This document shows, piece after piece, positions 28,488 to 36,390 of a DNA stretch of 64,000 nucleotides. Under the pieces are notes generated by a model. The model had not been told where the DNA came from. It did no database searches and saw only the letters and a program-made list of their open reading frames with translations. Positions within the stretch are counted from its first letter, which is position 1. Each line of letters opens with the position of its first letter. The stretch is from NCBI GenBank assembly GCA_023387985.1, contig JAEWHC010000009.1, forward strand, positions 620,001 through 684,000, written 5' to 3'. Origin of the DNA: Bacteroidota bacterium. GTDB taxonomy: Bacteria; Bacteroidota; Bacteroidia; Chitinophagales; Chitinophagaceae. Position numbers and translations under genes: made by a program.

Positions 28488-28626
28488 GATAAACGGATTG
28501 TAAAAAATAGAATTGAATTAAGATGAGCCGGCCACCAGAAGGGAGTTTTGAAATGAACACGATTAATTACATTTCCCGTCAGCATTAATTTATTTGCGCG
28601 TTTTATTTTAAAAAATGTGGGCCGAA

Positions 28627-28638
28627 ATGCAATCGCAT
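28627..28638. promoter_or_regulatory. Possible weak LacI-type site upstream of the GH43 operon
   Basis: ATGCAATCGCAT contains one perfect 8-base half (TGCAATCG) of the operator seen at 2489 and 36321 and a short ATGC/GCAT palindrome. It lies about 140 bp upstream of the GH43 start on the minus strand. The second half is poor, so this is only a candidate. Confidence 0.25.
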
Positions 28639-28663
28639 CCGCGGAAACCAAGATCCTGGTTTG

Positions 28664-28680
28664 TTAGCCGGAATGGCTAA
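28664..28680 (-). terminator. Short hairpin after uxuA
   Basis: TTAGCC and GGCTAA form a 6-bp stem with a 5-nt loop ten bases after the uxuA stop on the minus strand. There is no T-run behind it, so it is a weak terminator or an RNA-stabilising hairpin. Confidence 0.3.
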
Positions 28681-28689
28681 AACTATCTT

Positions 28690-29880
28690 TTACGGTTTAG
28701 CCGTATCGTTTCCCATTTCCCGAAGCAGTGCATATTCCACTCCTCTCAGTTCCGCGAGGCCTTTCAACCTCCCGATAGCCGAATAGCCCGGATAAGCGCT
28801 TTTATCCAGGTCATCCAGCATTTGGTGGCCATGATCAGGGCGCATCGGGAGCGCTGTTTTCCTGCGCTGCTGCAGATCAACGATCTCTTTGATGATGGCA
28901 TGCATATCCGAATCACCTTCTAAATGCGCGGCCTCATAAAAATTCCCGGCATCATCACGTTTGGTATTGCGCAGGTGCAGGAAATGGATGCGGTCGCCGA
29001 ATTTTTTGATCATATTCACGAGGTTATTGTCTGGCCTGGCGCCAAAACTTCCCGTGCAAAAACACAGCCCGTTTGCCGGGGATGGTATGGCTTCCAAAAG
29101 GTCGCCTGCATGTTGTTCTGTACTCATTATGCGGGGCAGACCCAATACAGGATAGGGGGGATCATCGGGATGAATTGCCATAACCACACCCGCTTCTTCA
29201 GCTACGGGGATGATCGCTTTCAGGAAATTAAATAAATTTTGCTGTAATTTTCCGGCATCTGTATCCTTGTATTTTTCCAGGGCTTCCCGCACTTCTTCCG
29301 GGGTAAAATCCACCGTGCTACCAGGCAACCCCAGCATTAACGTGTTGAACAAATCTTGTTTTTCTTTTTCCTTCAATTTTGCAAAATACCGGGCGGCTTC
29401 TATTTTTTCTTGCTGAGAATAATCATGTTCAGCATCCTGCCTTCTTAACAAATACAGGTCAAAAGCCACAAAAGCAATTCTTTCGAAATATAGGGCTCTG
29501 CTGCCGTTTTGAAGTTCATAATGCACATTGGTGCGGAGCCAGTCCAGCACAGGCATAAAATTGTACGTCACTACCTTCAAACCACAGGCGGCAACATTGC
29601 GCAAGCTTTGTTTGTAATGCTCAATATGCTGTAAATACGCGCCCGACATGCTTTTGATGTCTTCACTTACAGGCAGGCTTTCGATCACGGTCCAGGTCAT
29701 GCCCGCCGCTTCAATCTCAGCTTTTCTTGAATTGATCTCATCAACGGGCCAAACTGCTCCAACCGGGATGTGATGCAATGCGGTGACCACACCTGCACAG
29801 CCTGCCTGCCGTATGTGGCTCAGCGGTACCGTGTCGTGTGGGCCATACCACCTCATGGTTTGATGCATTTGATAGACCAT
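28690..29880 (-). CDS. uxuA: Mannonate dehydratase
   Basis: 396 residues, the typical length of UxuA. Recognisable segments: QTMRWYGPHDTVPLSHIRQAG (N-terminus, with a good alternative start at Met5), VTALHHIPVG, a LDWLRTNV stretch, AIHPDDPPYPVLGLPRI near residue 240, IHFLHLRNT and LPMRPDHGHQMLDD near the end. The enzyme dehydrates D-mannonate to 2-keto-3-deoxygluconate in hexuronate breakdown, using a divalent metal bound by His, Cys and Asp residues. Its place behind the symporter gene (5-bp gap) in a xylan operon fits with use of glucuronic acid side chains freed by GH115. The next enzymes (KDG kinase and aldolase) and UxaC are not in the window. Confidence 0.95.
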   Translation of the reverse strand: MVYQMHQTMRWYGPHDTVPLSHIRQAGCAGVVTALHHIPVGAVWPVDEINSRKAEIEAAGMTWTVIESLPVSEDIKSMSGAYLQHIEHYKQSLRNVAACGLKVVTYNFMPVLDWLRTNVHYELQNGSRALYFERIAFVAFDLYLLRRQDAEHDYSQQEKIEAARYFAKLKEKEKQDLFNTLMLGLPGSTVDFTPEEVREALEKYKDTDAGKLQQNLFNFLKAIIPVAEEAGVVMAIHPDDPPYPVLGLPRIMSTEQHAGDLLEAIPSPANGLCFCTGSFGARPDNNLVNMIKKFGDRIHFLHLRNTKRDDAGNFYEAAHLEGDSDMHAIIKEIVDLQQRRKTALPMRPDHGHQMLDDLDKSAYPGYSAIGRLKGLAELRGVEYALLREMGNDTAKP

Positions 29881-29885
29881 AATGC

Positions 29886-31541
29886 TTATTTCTTCTTCCA
29901 GATGGTTTCAATTTCTTCCAGCGACTTGCCTTTGGTTTCAGGCACGAGTTTCCAAATGAAGATGGCCGAAAGTATAGCCATTATTCCGTAAATCCAATAA
30001 GCAAAACCGTGGTTGAATTTTTGCGTCAGCCACACATTATCGTTCAGCATAGGGAAAGTGAGCGACACAATCCAGTTGGCGATCCATTGCGCCGCAACCG
30101 CAACCGACAGTGCGCCGCGAATGCTGTTTGGAAAAATCTCCGACAACAATACCCAGCAAACCGGCCCCCAGCTTAAGGCAAACGCCGCGATGTAGAGCAG
30201 CATGCAGAACAAGGCGAACATGCCGACATTGCCGGAAAAAAAGGCAAAACCAAGCGCAAGCATGGCCACCGCCATACCAATAGAACCAATGATCATCAGT
30301 GGCTTGCGGCCAAAACGGTCAACCGTGAATATGGCTACCACAGTGAACAATAAATTTACCGCGCCCACAATGATGGTTTGCAACAGGGAAGCATTGCTGT
30401 CATAACCCATATTCCGGAAGATATTGCCCGCATAATAAAGTACTACATTGATGCCTACAAATTGCTGGAAAACGGAAAGCAAAACGCCGATCACAATTAC
30501 CAGTCCCCCGTATGAAAGCCAGGGAGCGCTTTTTTCAACCAGGGTTGATTTGATCTCGGTAAGGATACCGGGAGCCGTATCCTCGCCGCTGATTTTTCCA
30601 AGTACTTTCAAGGCTTTTTCATCTTCACCTTTCAGCACGAGATAGCGGGGAGTTTCCGGTACAAAGAACAGCAGGATAAAGAAGATGATGGAGGGAATGA
30701 CGCCAGAGAAAAACATCCACCGCCAACCGGTATGGGTCAACCATTCCTCGTTGCCTTGCTGTGCAATAAAATAATTGACAAAATAGATAATCAGCATGCC
30801 GAAGATGATGGCAAACTGGTTGAAAGAAACAAGTTTGCCGCGTTGATTGGCCGGTGCAATTTCGGCGATGTACATGGGCGAGATCATGGAGGCAATCCCA
30901 ACGCCAATGCCGCCGATAATGCGGTATATCACAAAAGAATAAACATCGAGAACACCAAAGAAATTAAAAGCTTCCGGTTTCCAGGAACCCACGGCCGAAA
31001 TAATGAACATGGCCGCAGCCACAAACAATCCGCCCTTTCTGCCGATGGAGCGTGAAATAAACCCGGCGGAAGCACCACCGATGATACAGCCGATGAGCGC
31101 ACTCGCGATTACAAATCCTTTAATGACATCTTGTGAATCTTTAAGCCATTCAGGATTGTTTTGGATGGGGTTGCCCAAAAAGCTGATCGCCCAAACGGTG
31201 AGGATGGCGAATAAAATGCCTGAAATGATTAAGCCTTTTTTTCGAAGGAATAGCTGCACAAATAAACCACCCATGATGACCAGGATTACATAAAGGACGA
31301 TAACCAGTAAAAGCCGGAATTGGGAGATGAGTGGTTTCGCATAAGTTTCGAATTTGTTTCCGTCCTGTATGGCAGCAATAAAAAAATCAACCAGTGATTT
31401 TTCAGCACCATTTACCACCGCAGTATCATAACCGAAAAGCAGGCCGCCAAGTGCGGCAACAAGGGTTAGCAAAATAAGGTAGGATGATTTGGCCTTTATT
31501 ATTCCTCCCTTTCCACCGGTATCTGTTTGAATGAATGACAT
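29886..31541 (-). CDS. xylE: MFS sugar porter, probable D-xylose/H+ symporter, with an extra two-helix insertion
   Basis: 551 residues, about 60 more than E. coli XylE. Sugar-porter signatures: GGLLFGYDTAVVNGAEKS in TM1, SIGRKGG in the loop after TM3, PETPRYLVLKGE after TM6, QQFVGINVVLYYAGNIF in TM7, DRFGRKPL, and a final VPETKGKSLEEIE. Between TM1 and the canonical TM2 (ALIGCIIGGASAG) about 80 residues are inserted (about 57-140), with two hydrophobic stretches (about 76-99 and 103-121), an even number that would keep the topology. The gene lies between xylA and uxuA, so xylose is the likely substrate, but other pentoses or hexoses are possible. Confidence 0.88.
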   Translation of the reverse strand: MSFIQTDTGGKGGIIKAKSSYLILLTLVAALGGLLFGYDTAVVNGAEKSLVDFFIAAIQDGNKFETYAKPLISQFRLLLVIVLYVILVIMGGLFVQLFLRKKGLIISGILFAILTVWAISFLGNPIQNNPEWLKDSQDVIKGFVIASALIGCIIGGASAGFISRSIGRKGGLFVAAAMFIISAVGSWKPEAFNFFGVLDVYSFVIYRIIGGIGVGIASMISPMYIAEIAPANQRGKLVSFNQFAIIFGMLIIYFVNYFIAQQGNEEWLTHTGWRWMFFSGVIPSIIFFILLFFVPETPRYLVLKGEDEKALKVLGKISGEDTAPGILTEIKSTLVEKSAPWLSYGGLVIVIGVLLSVFQQFVGINVVLYYAGNIFRNMGYDSNASLLQTIIVGAVNLLFTVVAIFTVDRFGRKPLMIIGSIGMAVAMLALGFAFFSGNVGMFALFCMLLYIAAFALSWGPVCWVLLSEIFPNSIRGALSVAVAAQWIANWIVSLTFPMLNDNVWLTQKFNHGFAYWIYGIMAILSAIFIWKLVPETKGKSLEEIETIWKKK

Positions 31542-31575
31542 GAGTTTTGTTTTGGTTTTGGAATGCGGGCAAAAT

Positions 31576-31612
31576 AAACCCGGGACGGGGCCTGGCCTTA
31601 CGCCCCGGGTTT
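31576..31612 (-). terminator. Strong hairpin between xylA and the symporter gene
   Basis: AAACCCGGG and CCCGGGTTT form a perfect 9-bp stem around a 19-nt loop, and an alternative inner CGGGGC/GCCCCG pairing exists. On the minus strand the hairpin is followed by a T-rich stretch (GGGTTTATTTTG). It probably attenuates transcription or protects xylA mRNA from 3' decay, making xylA/xylB more abundant than the transporter. Confidence 0.55.
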
Positions 31613-31645
31613 CAACACCCTATGAGAAATCTTTCAACAATTCAA

Positions 31646-32974
31646 TTAAATATACCTGTTGATGATATTTTCCAGGTATTCCTGTTTGCCGCTGCGTACT
31701 TCAGGTTCGCCATTTTCCACTGCAAACTGATGCAGTGCTTCAAGGCTCAGTTTCCCATCTTCAAATGCTTTGCCACTTCCGCTGTCAAAAGATGCATAGC
31801 GGTCATGACGGAATTTTTTATAATCCGATTTTTGCAGCACATTATCGGCCACGATCAATGCGCGGGCAAAGCTGTCCATACCGCCAATATGCGCATAAAA
31901 CAGGTCGGCGCGATCGGTACTGTTGCGCCGGATCTTCGCGTCGAAATTGATGCCGCCTCCTGCAAATCCTCCGGCTTCCAAAATGATCAGCATGGCTTCT
32001 GCCAGTTCATTGATATTGTTCGGGAATTGGTCGGTATCCCAGCCATTCTGGTAATCGCCGCGGTTGGCATCCATTGATCCCAGCATACCGGCATCAGCAG
32101 CAACTTGCAGCTCATGCGTAAAGGTGTGGCCGGCAAGCGTAGCGTGGTTTACTTCTACATTGATTTTAAAATCATCCGCTAATCCGTAATGCCGCAGGAA
32201 GCCAATTACGGTTTCGCTATCGTAATCATATTGATGTTTTGTGGGTTCGCAAGGCTTTGGTTCAATGAAGAAAGTGCCTTTAAACCCGTTTTTGCGGGCA
32301 TAATCTTTTGCGGTGTGCAGGAAGCGGGCAAAATGGTCTTTTTCACGTTTCATATGGGTGTTCAGCAGGCTCATATAGCCTTCGCGCCCACCCCAGAAAA
32401 CATAGTTCTCACCGCCAAGCGTAATGGTGGCATCCAACGCGCCTTTAACCTGCGCAGCCGCATGAGTAAGTACATGAAAATCGGGATTTGTTGAGGCCCC
32501 GTTCATATACCGCGGATTGGAAAAAACATTGGCAGTTCCCCAAAGCAATTTCACGCCGCTTTCTTTTTGTTTTTCCGCCAGGTAGGCGGTCATTGTTTGC
32601 AGGCGTTGGTCGTTGTCCTTTACATCATTGGTAAAATCCACCACATCCACATCATGAAAACAATAATAAGGCAGGCTCATTTTGGTGATGAATTCAAAAG
32701 CGGCATCCGCTTTATCTTTTGCCTTTTCGATGGGATCGTTTTTTTGATCCCAGGGAAAAATATGTGTAGGTGCACCAAACGGATCGCTGCCATTGCCGCA
32801 GAAGCTGTGCCAGTAAGCGCAGGCAAAACGGAACCAGTCTTTCATGGTTTTTCCTGCTACAATCTGTTCAGCGTTATACCAGCGAAATGCCAGTGGATTG
32901 TCGGATTCAGGCCCTTCATATTTTACCGGTCCGATTCCTTTAAAGAATTCCTGATTGCCAGTTACTACGTTCAT
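31646..32974 (-). CDS. xylA: Xylose isomerase
   Basis: 442 residues from ATG 32974; the ATG at 33043 would add 23 Lys/Leu-rich residues overlapping the end of xylB and absent from the family. The sequence matches class II xylose isomerases: YYCFHDVDVVDF with the catalytic His107 and Asp110, FWGGREGY, FFIEPKPCEPTKHQYD (metal-binding Glu and catalytic Lys), VNHATLAGHTF and the DANRGD metal-binding motif. The enzyme converts D-xylose to D-xylulose in the cytosol, feeding XylB, whose gene ends 26 bp upstream. A strong hairpin follows the gene. Confidence 0.98.
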   Translation of the reverse strand: MNVVTGNQEFFKGIGPVKYEGPESDNPLAFRWYNAEQIVAGKTMKDWFRFACAYWHSFCGNGSDPFGAPTHIFPWDQKNDPIEKAKDKADAAFEFITKMSLPYYCFHDVDVVDFTNDVKDNDQRLQTMTAYLAEKQKESGVKLLWGTANVFSNPRYMNGASTNPDFHVLTHAAAQVKGALDATITLGGENYVFWGGREGYMSLLNTHMKREKDHFARFLHTAKDYARKNGFKGTFFIEPKPCEPTKHQYDYDSETVIGFLRHYGLADDFKINVEVNHATLAGHTFTHELQVAADAGMLGSMDANRGDYQNGWDTDQFPNNINELAEAMLIILEAGGFAGGGINFDAKIRRNSTDRADLFYAHIGGMDSFARALIVADNVLQKSDYKKFRHDRYASFDSGSGKAFEDGKLSLEALHQFAVENGEPEVRSGKQEYLENIINRYI

Positions 32975-33000
32975 TTTATTGGTTTTAAGTTTGTTTAATT

Positions 33001-34488
33001 TTAATTTCCTGAGCAATAATGTTTTTTCAAAACCTGCTTCCATTCTTCATAAAGCGATCCATAGATAGAGTTTTCCGCGGGTTCAATAATGCCTGTGGGT
33101 TTACGTCCGGCAAATGCTTCCTGCAGATCGCTGAAAGCACCGGCACCATACCCGCCGCCAATGGCTGCGCCATAACTTCCATCGCCTTGGTAAAATTCCA
33201 CCACCAGATTGCTCACATCGGCAAATGCCTGCGCGAATAATTCACTGAGGAACATATTGGTTTTATTTGCTCTTACCACCTCAGGACGCATACCATTTTC
33301 ACGCATAATGTCTAAACCATAGCGCATCGAAAACACAATGCCTTCCTGCACAGCGCGTATGAGGTGACCTGTGTGATGCAGGTTCAGGTCGAGATTGTGA
33401 AAATGCGCACCGACCATCTGGTTGTTCAACATGCGTTCAGCACCATTGCCAAAAGGCAGGGTGAAAAGACCATCGCTGCCTGGGGCAATCCCTTCTGCCA
33501 GTCGGTTGAGTTCTGCATAGCTGCGTTTGGTTCCCAAATGGTCCTTCATCCACCGGTTAAAAATGCCGGCGCCATTGATACAGAGCAAAACGCCAATTCG
33601 TTTTTGAATTGGGGTATAGTTTACATGGGCAAAACCATTGATGCGGGATTGCTTATCATAAAACAGCCTGTCGCTAACGCCATAGATCACCCCGGAGGTA
33701 CCCGCTGTGGTGGCGATTTCGCCGGGTTCCAGTACGTTTAATGACAAGGCATTGTTAGGTTGATCGCCAGCTTTATAGCCCACCGCGACGCCCGGCCGCA
33801 AGCCCAGTTTTTCAGCTACCTCGGGCAATACTTCACCATGATTGCTGAACACTGGTTGTACGGGCGGAATCATCTCCTCAGAGAATCCATAATGAGCAAG
33901 AATATCCTTTGAAATTTCATCATGCTGAAAATCCCAGAAAACACCCTCCGAAAGCGCAGAAATGCTTGTCGTCGCCCGCCCGGTCATTCGCAGTGCAATA
34001 AAATCACCTGGCAGCATGATCCGCGATATCCTTGAATAAATGTCCGGTTCATGGTCCTTTACCCACGCAAGCTTACTCGCAGTAAAATTGCCCGGTGAAT
34101 TCAATAAATGATCAAGTGATCTTTGTTCGCCTATCGTTTCAAAGGCTTTGTCGCCGTAAGGTACCGCCCGGCTGTCGCACCAGATAATTGAGTGGCGGAG
34201 TACCTCATGGCGTTCATCTACAACCACAAGGCCATGCATTTGATACGCGATGCCGACTGACCCAATATCTTTCGGATGGTAATTTCCTTTTCCGTGACAA
34301 TTTAATATGGCCTGCTGCACATGTTCCCACCAGGTATTCGGATCCTGCTCCGCCCATCCCCGCTGAAGGGAAATGATCTCTGCCTCTGTTTCCGGAAATA
34401 CCGCTGAAGCAATGGTTTGCCTGCTTTGTGAATCCACAACCGAAGCTTTGATTGACGAGGTACCTAAATCAATTCCCAATAATAACAT
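33001..34488 (-). CDS. xylB: Xylulokinase
   Basis: 495 residues, FGGY kinase family. N-terminal phosphate-binding motif LLGIDLGTSSIKASVVD, GWAEQDPNTWWEHV, YQMHGLVVVDE (the QMHG motif typical of xylulokinases), a central GYKAGDQPNNALSLN with the probable catalytic Asp, AGTSGVIYGVSD, and a C-terminal GDGSYGAAIGGGYGAG segment. It phosphorylates D-xylulose to xylulose-5-phosphate, which enters the pentose phosphate pathway. The gene starts 4 bp after the stop of the CBM-containing GH10 and is followed by xylA, so all are probably on one mRNA. Confidence 0.97.
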   Translation of the reverse strand: MLLLGIDLGTSSIKASVVDSQSRQTIASAVFPETEAEIISLQRGWAEQDPNTWWEHVQQAILNCHGKGNYHPKDIGSVGIAYQMHGLVVVDERHEVLRHSIIWCDSRAVPYGDKAFETIGEQRSLDHLLNSPGNFTASKLAWVKDHEPDIYSRISRIMLPGDFIALRMTGRATTSISALSEGVFWDFQHDEISKDILAHYGFSEEMIPPVQPVFSNHGEVLPEVAEKLGLRPGVAVGYKAGDQPNNALSLNVLEPGEIATTAGTSGVIYGVSDRLFYDKQSRINGFAHVNYTPIQKRIGVLLCINGAGIFNRWMKDHLGTKRSYAELNRLAEGIAPGSDGLFTLPFGNGAERMLNNQMVGAHFHNLDLNLHHTGHLIRAVQEGIVFSMRYGLDIMRENGMRPEVVRANKTNMFLSELFAQAFADVSNLVVEFYQGDGSYGAAIGGGYGAGAFSDLQEAFAGRKPTGIIEPAENSIYGSLYEEWKQVLKKHYCSGN

Positions 34489-34492
34489 GGCC

Positions 34493-36208
34493 TTATTTAT
34501 TTGCTTTTAAAACTTCCATCACACCCTGGTAAAAGGGTTTTTTACCATAATTGTTGTCCCACATCAGGGGAAATTCCTTACCATTTTCGTAGAGCCAACT
34601 GTTCTTGTCGTTCACCCCCCAAATGGTAATTCCGCCACGCTGTGCGCTGGGCACGTTTCGGAAATACGATTGTAAAATGTATTTCGCCATATTGGCCTGT
34701 GCATTCAGGATGGTTTCATTGGGTTGGATTTCGGAACGGTTCGCCATTGCCCTGATGTCGAGTTCTGTTACTTTCACCTTCAAACCGGTCGCCGCAAGTT
34801 TCTGGAACATCCGGTCGATGCCGGCCTGCGGGGTGTTCCAGCTTAAATGCATTTGGGTGCCGATGCCATCCACTTTGGCGCCTTTTGTTTTCAGCTCTTT
34901 AGCAAATGCGATTACCGAATCCAGCTTGGTATTGTTGATCTCGAGATTATATTCATTGATATACAATTCGGCAGCCGGGTCAGCAGCTTCGGCCAGTTTG
35001 AAAGCGGTGAAGGCCCAATCGCGGCCGAGATAATGCGACCAAACGAATACATCAGCAGGAGAGGTATTTGTATTGGTGTTGTTGCGGATGGCCACAGGGT
35101 TATCGGCAAAAGGCTCATTGACCACATCCCAGGAACGCACTTTGGATTTAAAATGATTCACGGTACCGTCTATGAAACGGGTCATTGCCGCCACCAGGTT
35201 TTTTGCCGCTTCCGGATCTGTTCCACTACCCGTAATTTCTTTTACACTGAATTCATCAATAAAATAGGTATTTGCTGCCTGCCCCATGTCCACAAGAATC
35301 CGGGTGGTGGAGCTGTTGGCTTTAATTTGCCAGGAAATTTTGGTCCAGCTTGTGCCAACAGGCTGGTCGGCCTGGTATTGTGCATTGGCGCCGGTTGTAT
35401 CCTGCGAAGACAGGCGGATGCTGCCAACAGCATTCGACACTTTGGCATAATACGTAATCATATAGTCCTTGCCCGGCAGGGTTTCTGTAATGCGGCTTGC
35501 AAGCTGCACCCGCCATTGGGCGCCAGGATAGGCTGTTGGATTGACAATTTTTATGGCATTCTTGCCTGCGAAAACTTCGTTTGCTGTCTGTGTGATTTCC
35601 AGCGAGGCGCTTCCCGGGGGATTGCCTGAATTGTAAATGCTCCACGCAGCCATCCCGAGTTCAAATCCCGGATTGTAGAGCAACTCCTGGCCCAGAGTGG
35701 GGGCCGAGGTCAGCGACTTTAAATAGGTGGCGTTTTGGTTGGAATGCCAGGCCAGGGTATGTCCATGTATGCTCTTGTTGCCCAACGCGTTCATCAGGGC
35801 ATCTGCTGAAGTGAATTTCAGGTTGCCATCGTTTTGTACAATGGCGCCATGTTTCATATGGTATTCAAAACTTACCTGGTTAAATTCATTATTGACAATG
35901 GCAGCATATGCGGCATCATTTAAGTAAAGCGGGTATTGCACCGCTACGCCTATCGGGAATCCCGAAGCCTCCCTGAGGTATTTGATTTCCGGTTCCACAG
36001 GATCGGGGGGCAGCGGCAGCCCGCCTCCGTCATCTTTACTGCAACCTGCTGCAAGGACAAAGAAAAACAGCAGGTGAATGGCCTTTACCTTGTTGCATAG
36101 AGATAAACCGGTGTTGGTTGTTTTTATATGAAATCGGTTGAACCAATCCGTGGTATTTTGGCGGGCAATCCCTGATCCGGCAGTCTCAATATGAAAAAAA
36201 TTGTACAT
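34493..36208 (-). CDS. GH10 xylanase with internal carbohydrate-binding module; N-terminus looks frameshifted
   Basis: 571 residues as read from ATG 36208. GH10 segments lie at about residues 78-170 (GHTLAWHS) and 330-570, with WDVVNEPF containing acid/base Glu365 and VTELDIR containing nucleophile Glu482. Between them (about 174-325) sits a beta-sandwich, ELLYNPGFELG...YFIDEFSVKE, resembling CBM4/9/22 modules; insertion in the barrel at this point is known from Bacteroidota GH10 enzymes. The lipobox LAAGC is at Cys56, far too deep for a signal peptide. Removing one of the two bases at 36082-36083 would join ATG 36098 to this frame and give a normal 20-residue lipoprotein signal. First gene of the xylose operon. 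Confidence 0.9.
   Translation of the reverse strand: MYNFFHIETAGSGIARQNTTDWFNRFHIKTTNTGLSLCNKVKAIHLLFFFVLAAGCSKDDGGGLPLPPDPVEPEIKYLREASGFPIGVAVQYPLYLNDAAYAAIVNNEFNQVSFEYHMKHGAIVQNDGNLKFTSADALMNALGNKSIHGHTLAWHSNQNATYLKSLTSAPTLGQELLYNPGFELGMAAWSIYNSGNPPGSASLEITQTANEVFAGKNAIKIVNPTAYPGAQWRVQLASRITETLPGKDYMITYYAKVSNAVGSIRLSSQDTTGANAQYQADQPVGTSWTKISWQIKANSSTTRILVDMGQAANTYFIDEFSVKEITGSGTDPEAAKNLVAAMTRFIDGTVNHFKSKVRSWDVVNEPFADNPVAIRNNTNTNTSPADVFVWSHYLGRDWAFTAFKLAEAADPAAELYINEYNLEINNTKLDSVIAFAKELKTKGAKVDGIGTQMHLSWNTPQAGIDRMFQKLAATGLKVKVTELDIRAMANRSEIQPNETILNAQANMAKYILQSYFRNVPSAQRGGITIWGVNDKNSWLYENGKEFPLMWDNNYGKKPFYQGVMEVLKANK
36129..36142. promoter_or_regulatory. Auxiliary LacI-type operator candidate inside the 5' end of the GH10 gene
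   Basis: TGAAATCGGTTGAA matches the operator TGCAATCGGTTGCA at 12 of 14 positions, in the same orientation as the minus-strand reading of the main site is mirrored. Its centre is 192 bp from that of the site at 36321-36334. It could be a second binding site for DNA looping. It falls in the stretch that may not be coding (see the GH10 entry). Confidence 0.4.
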
Positions 36209-36320
36209 AAGAAGGCAAGCGTTTTGATCAACTGAAAAGCCCTGATAATGGTCGTTCAGCTTAATTCCAAGAGCCTGAAAACTCCATTCGGAAGCTAAAT
36301 TAAACTTTTTTTAAATTCAA

Positions 36321-36334
36321 TGCAACCGATTGCA
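36321..36334. promoter_or_regulatory. LacI-family operator candidate shared by divergent GH10 and lacI genes
   Basis: TGCAACCGATTGCA is the exact reverse complement of the palindrome at 2489-2502. It lies 113 bp upstream of the GH10 ORF start and 57 bp upstream of the lacI start, so the regulator probably controls both the xylose operon and its own synthesis. Confidence 0.75.
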
Positions 36335-36390
36335 CAAATATTTTCCAAATATTTTTTATCTTTCCATTTCAAAACAATAAAACGACCACC

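Noticed and set aside
36096..36098. A separate 20-codon peptide gene starting at the minus-strand ATG of 36098
   Set aside because: More simply explained as the true GH10 start thrown out of frame by one base.
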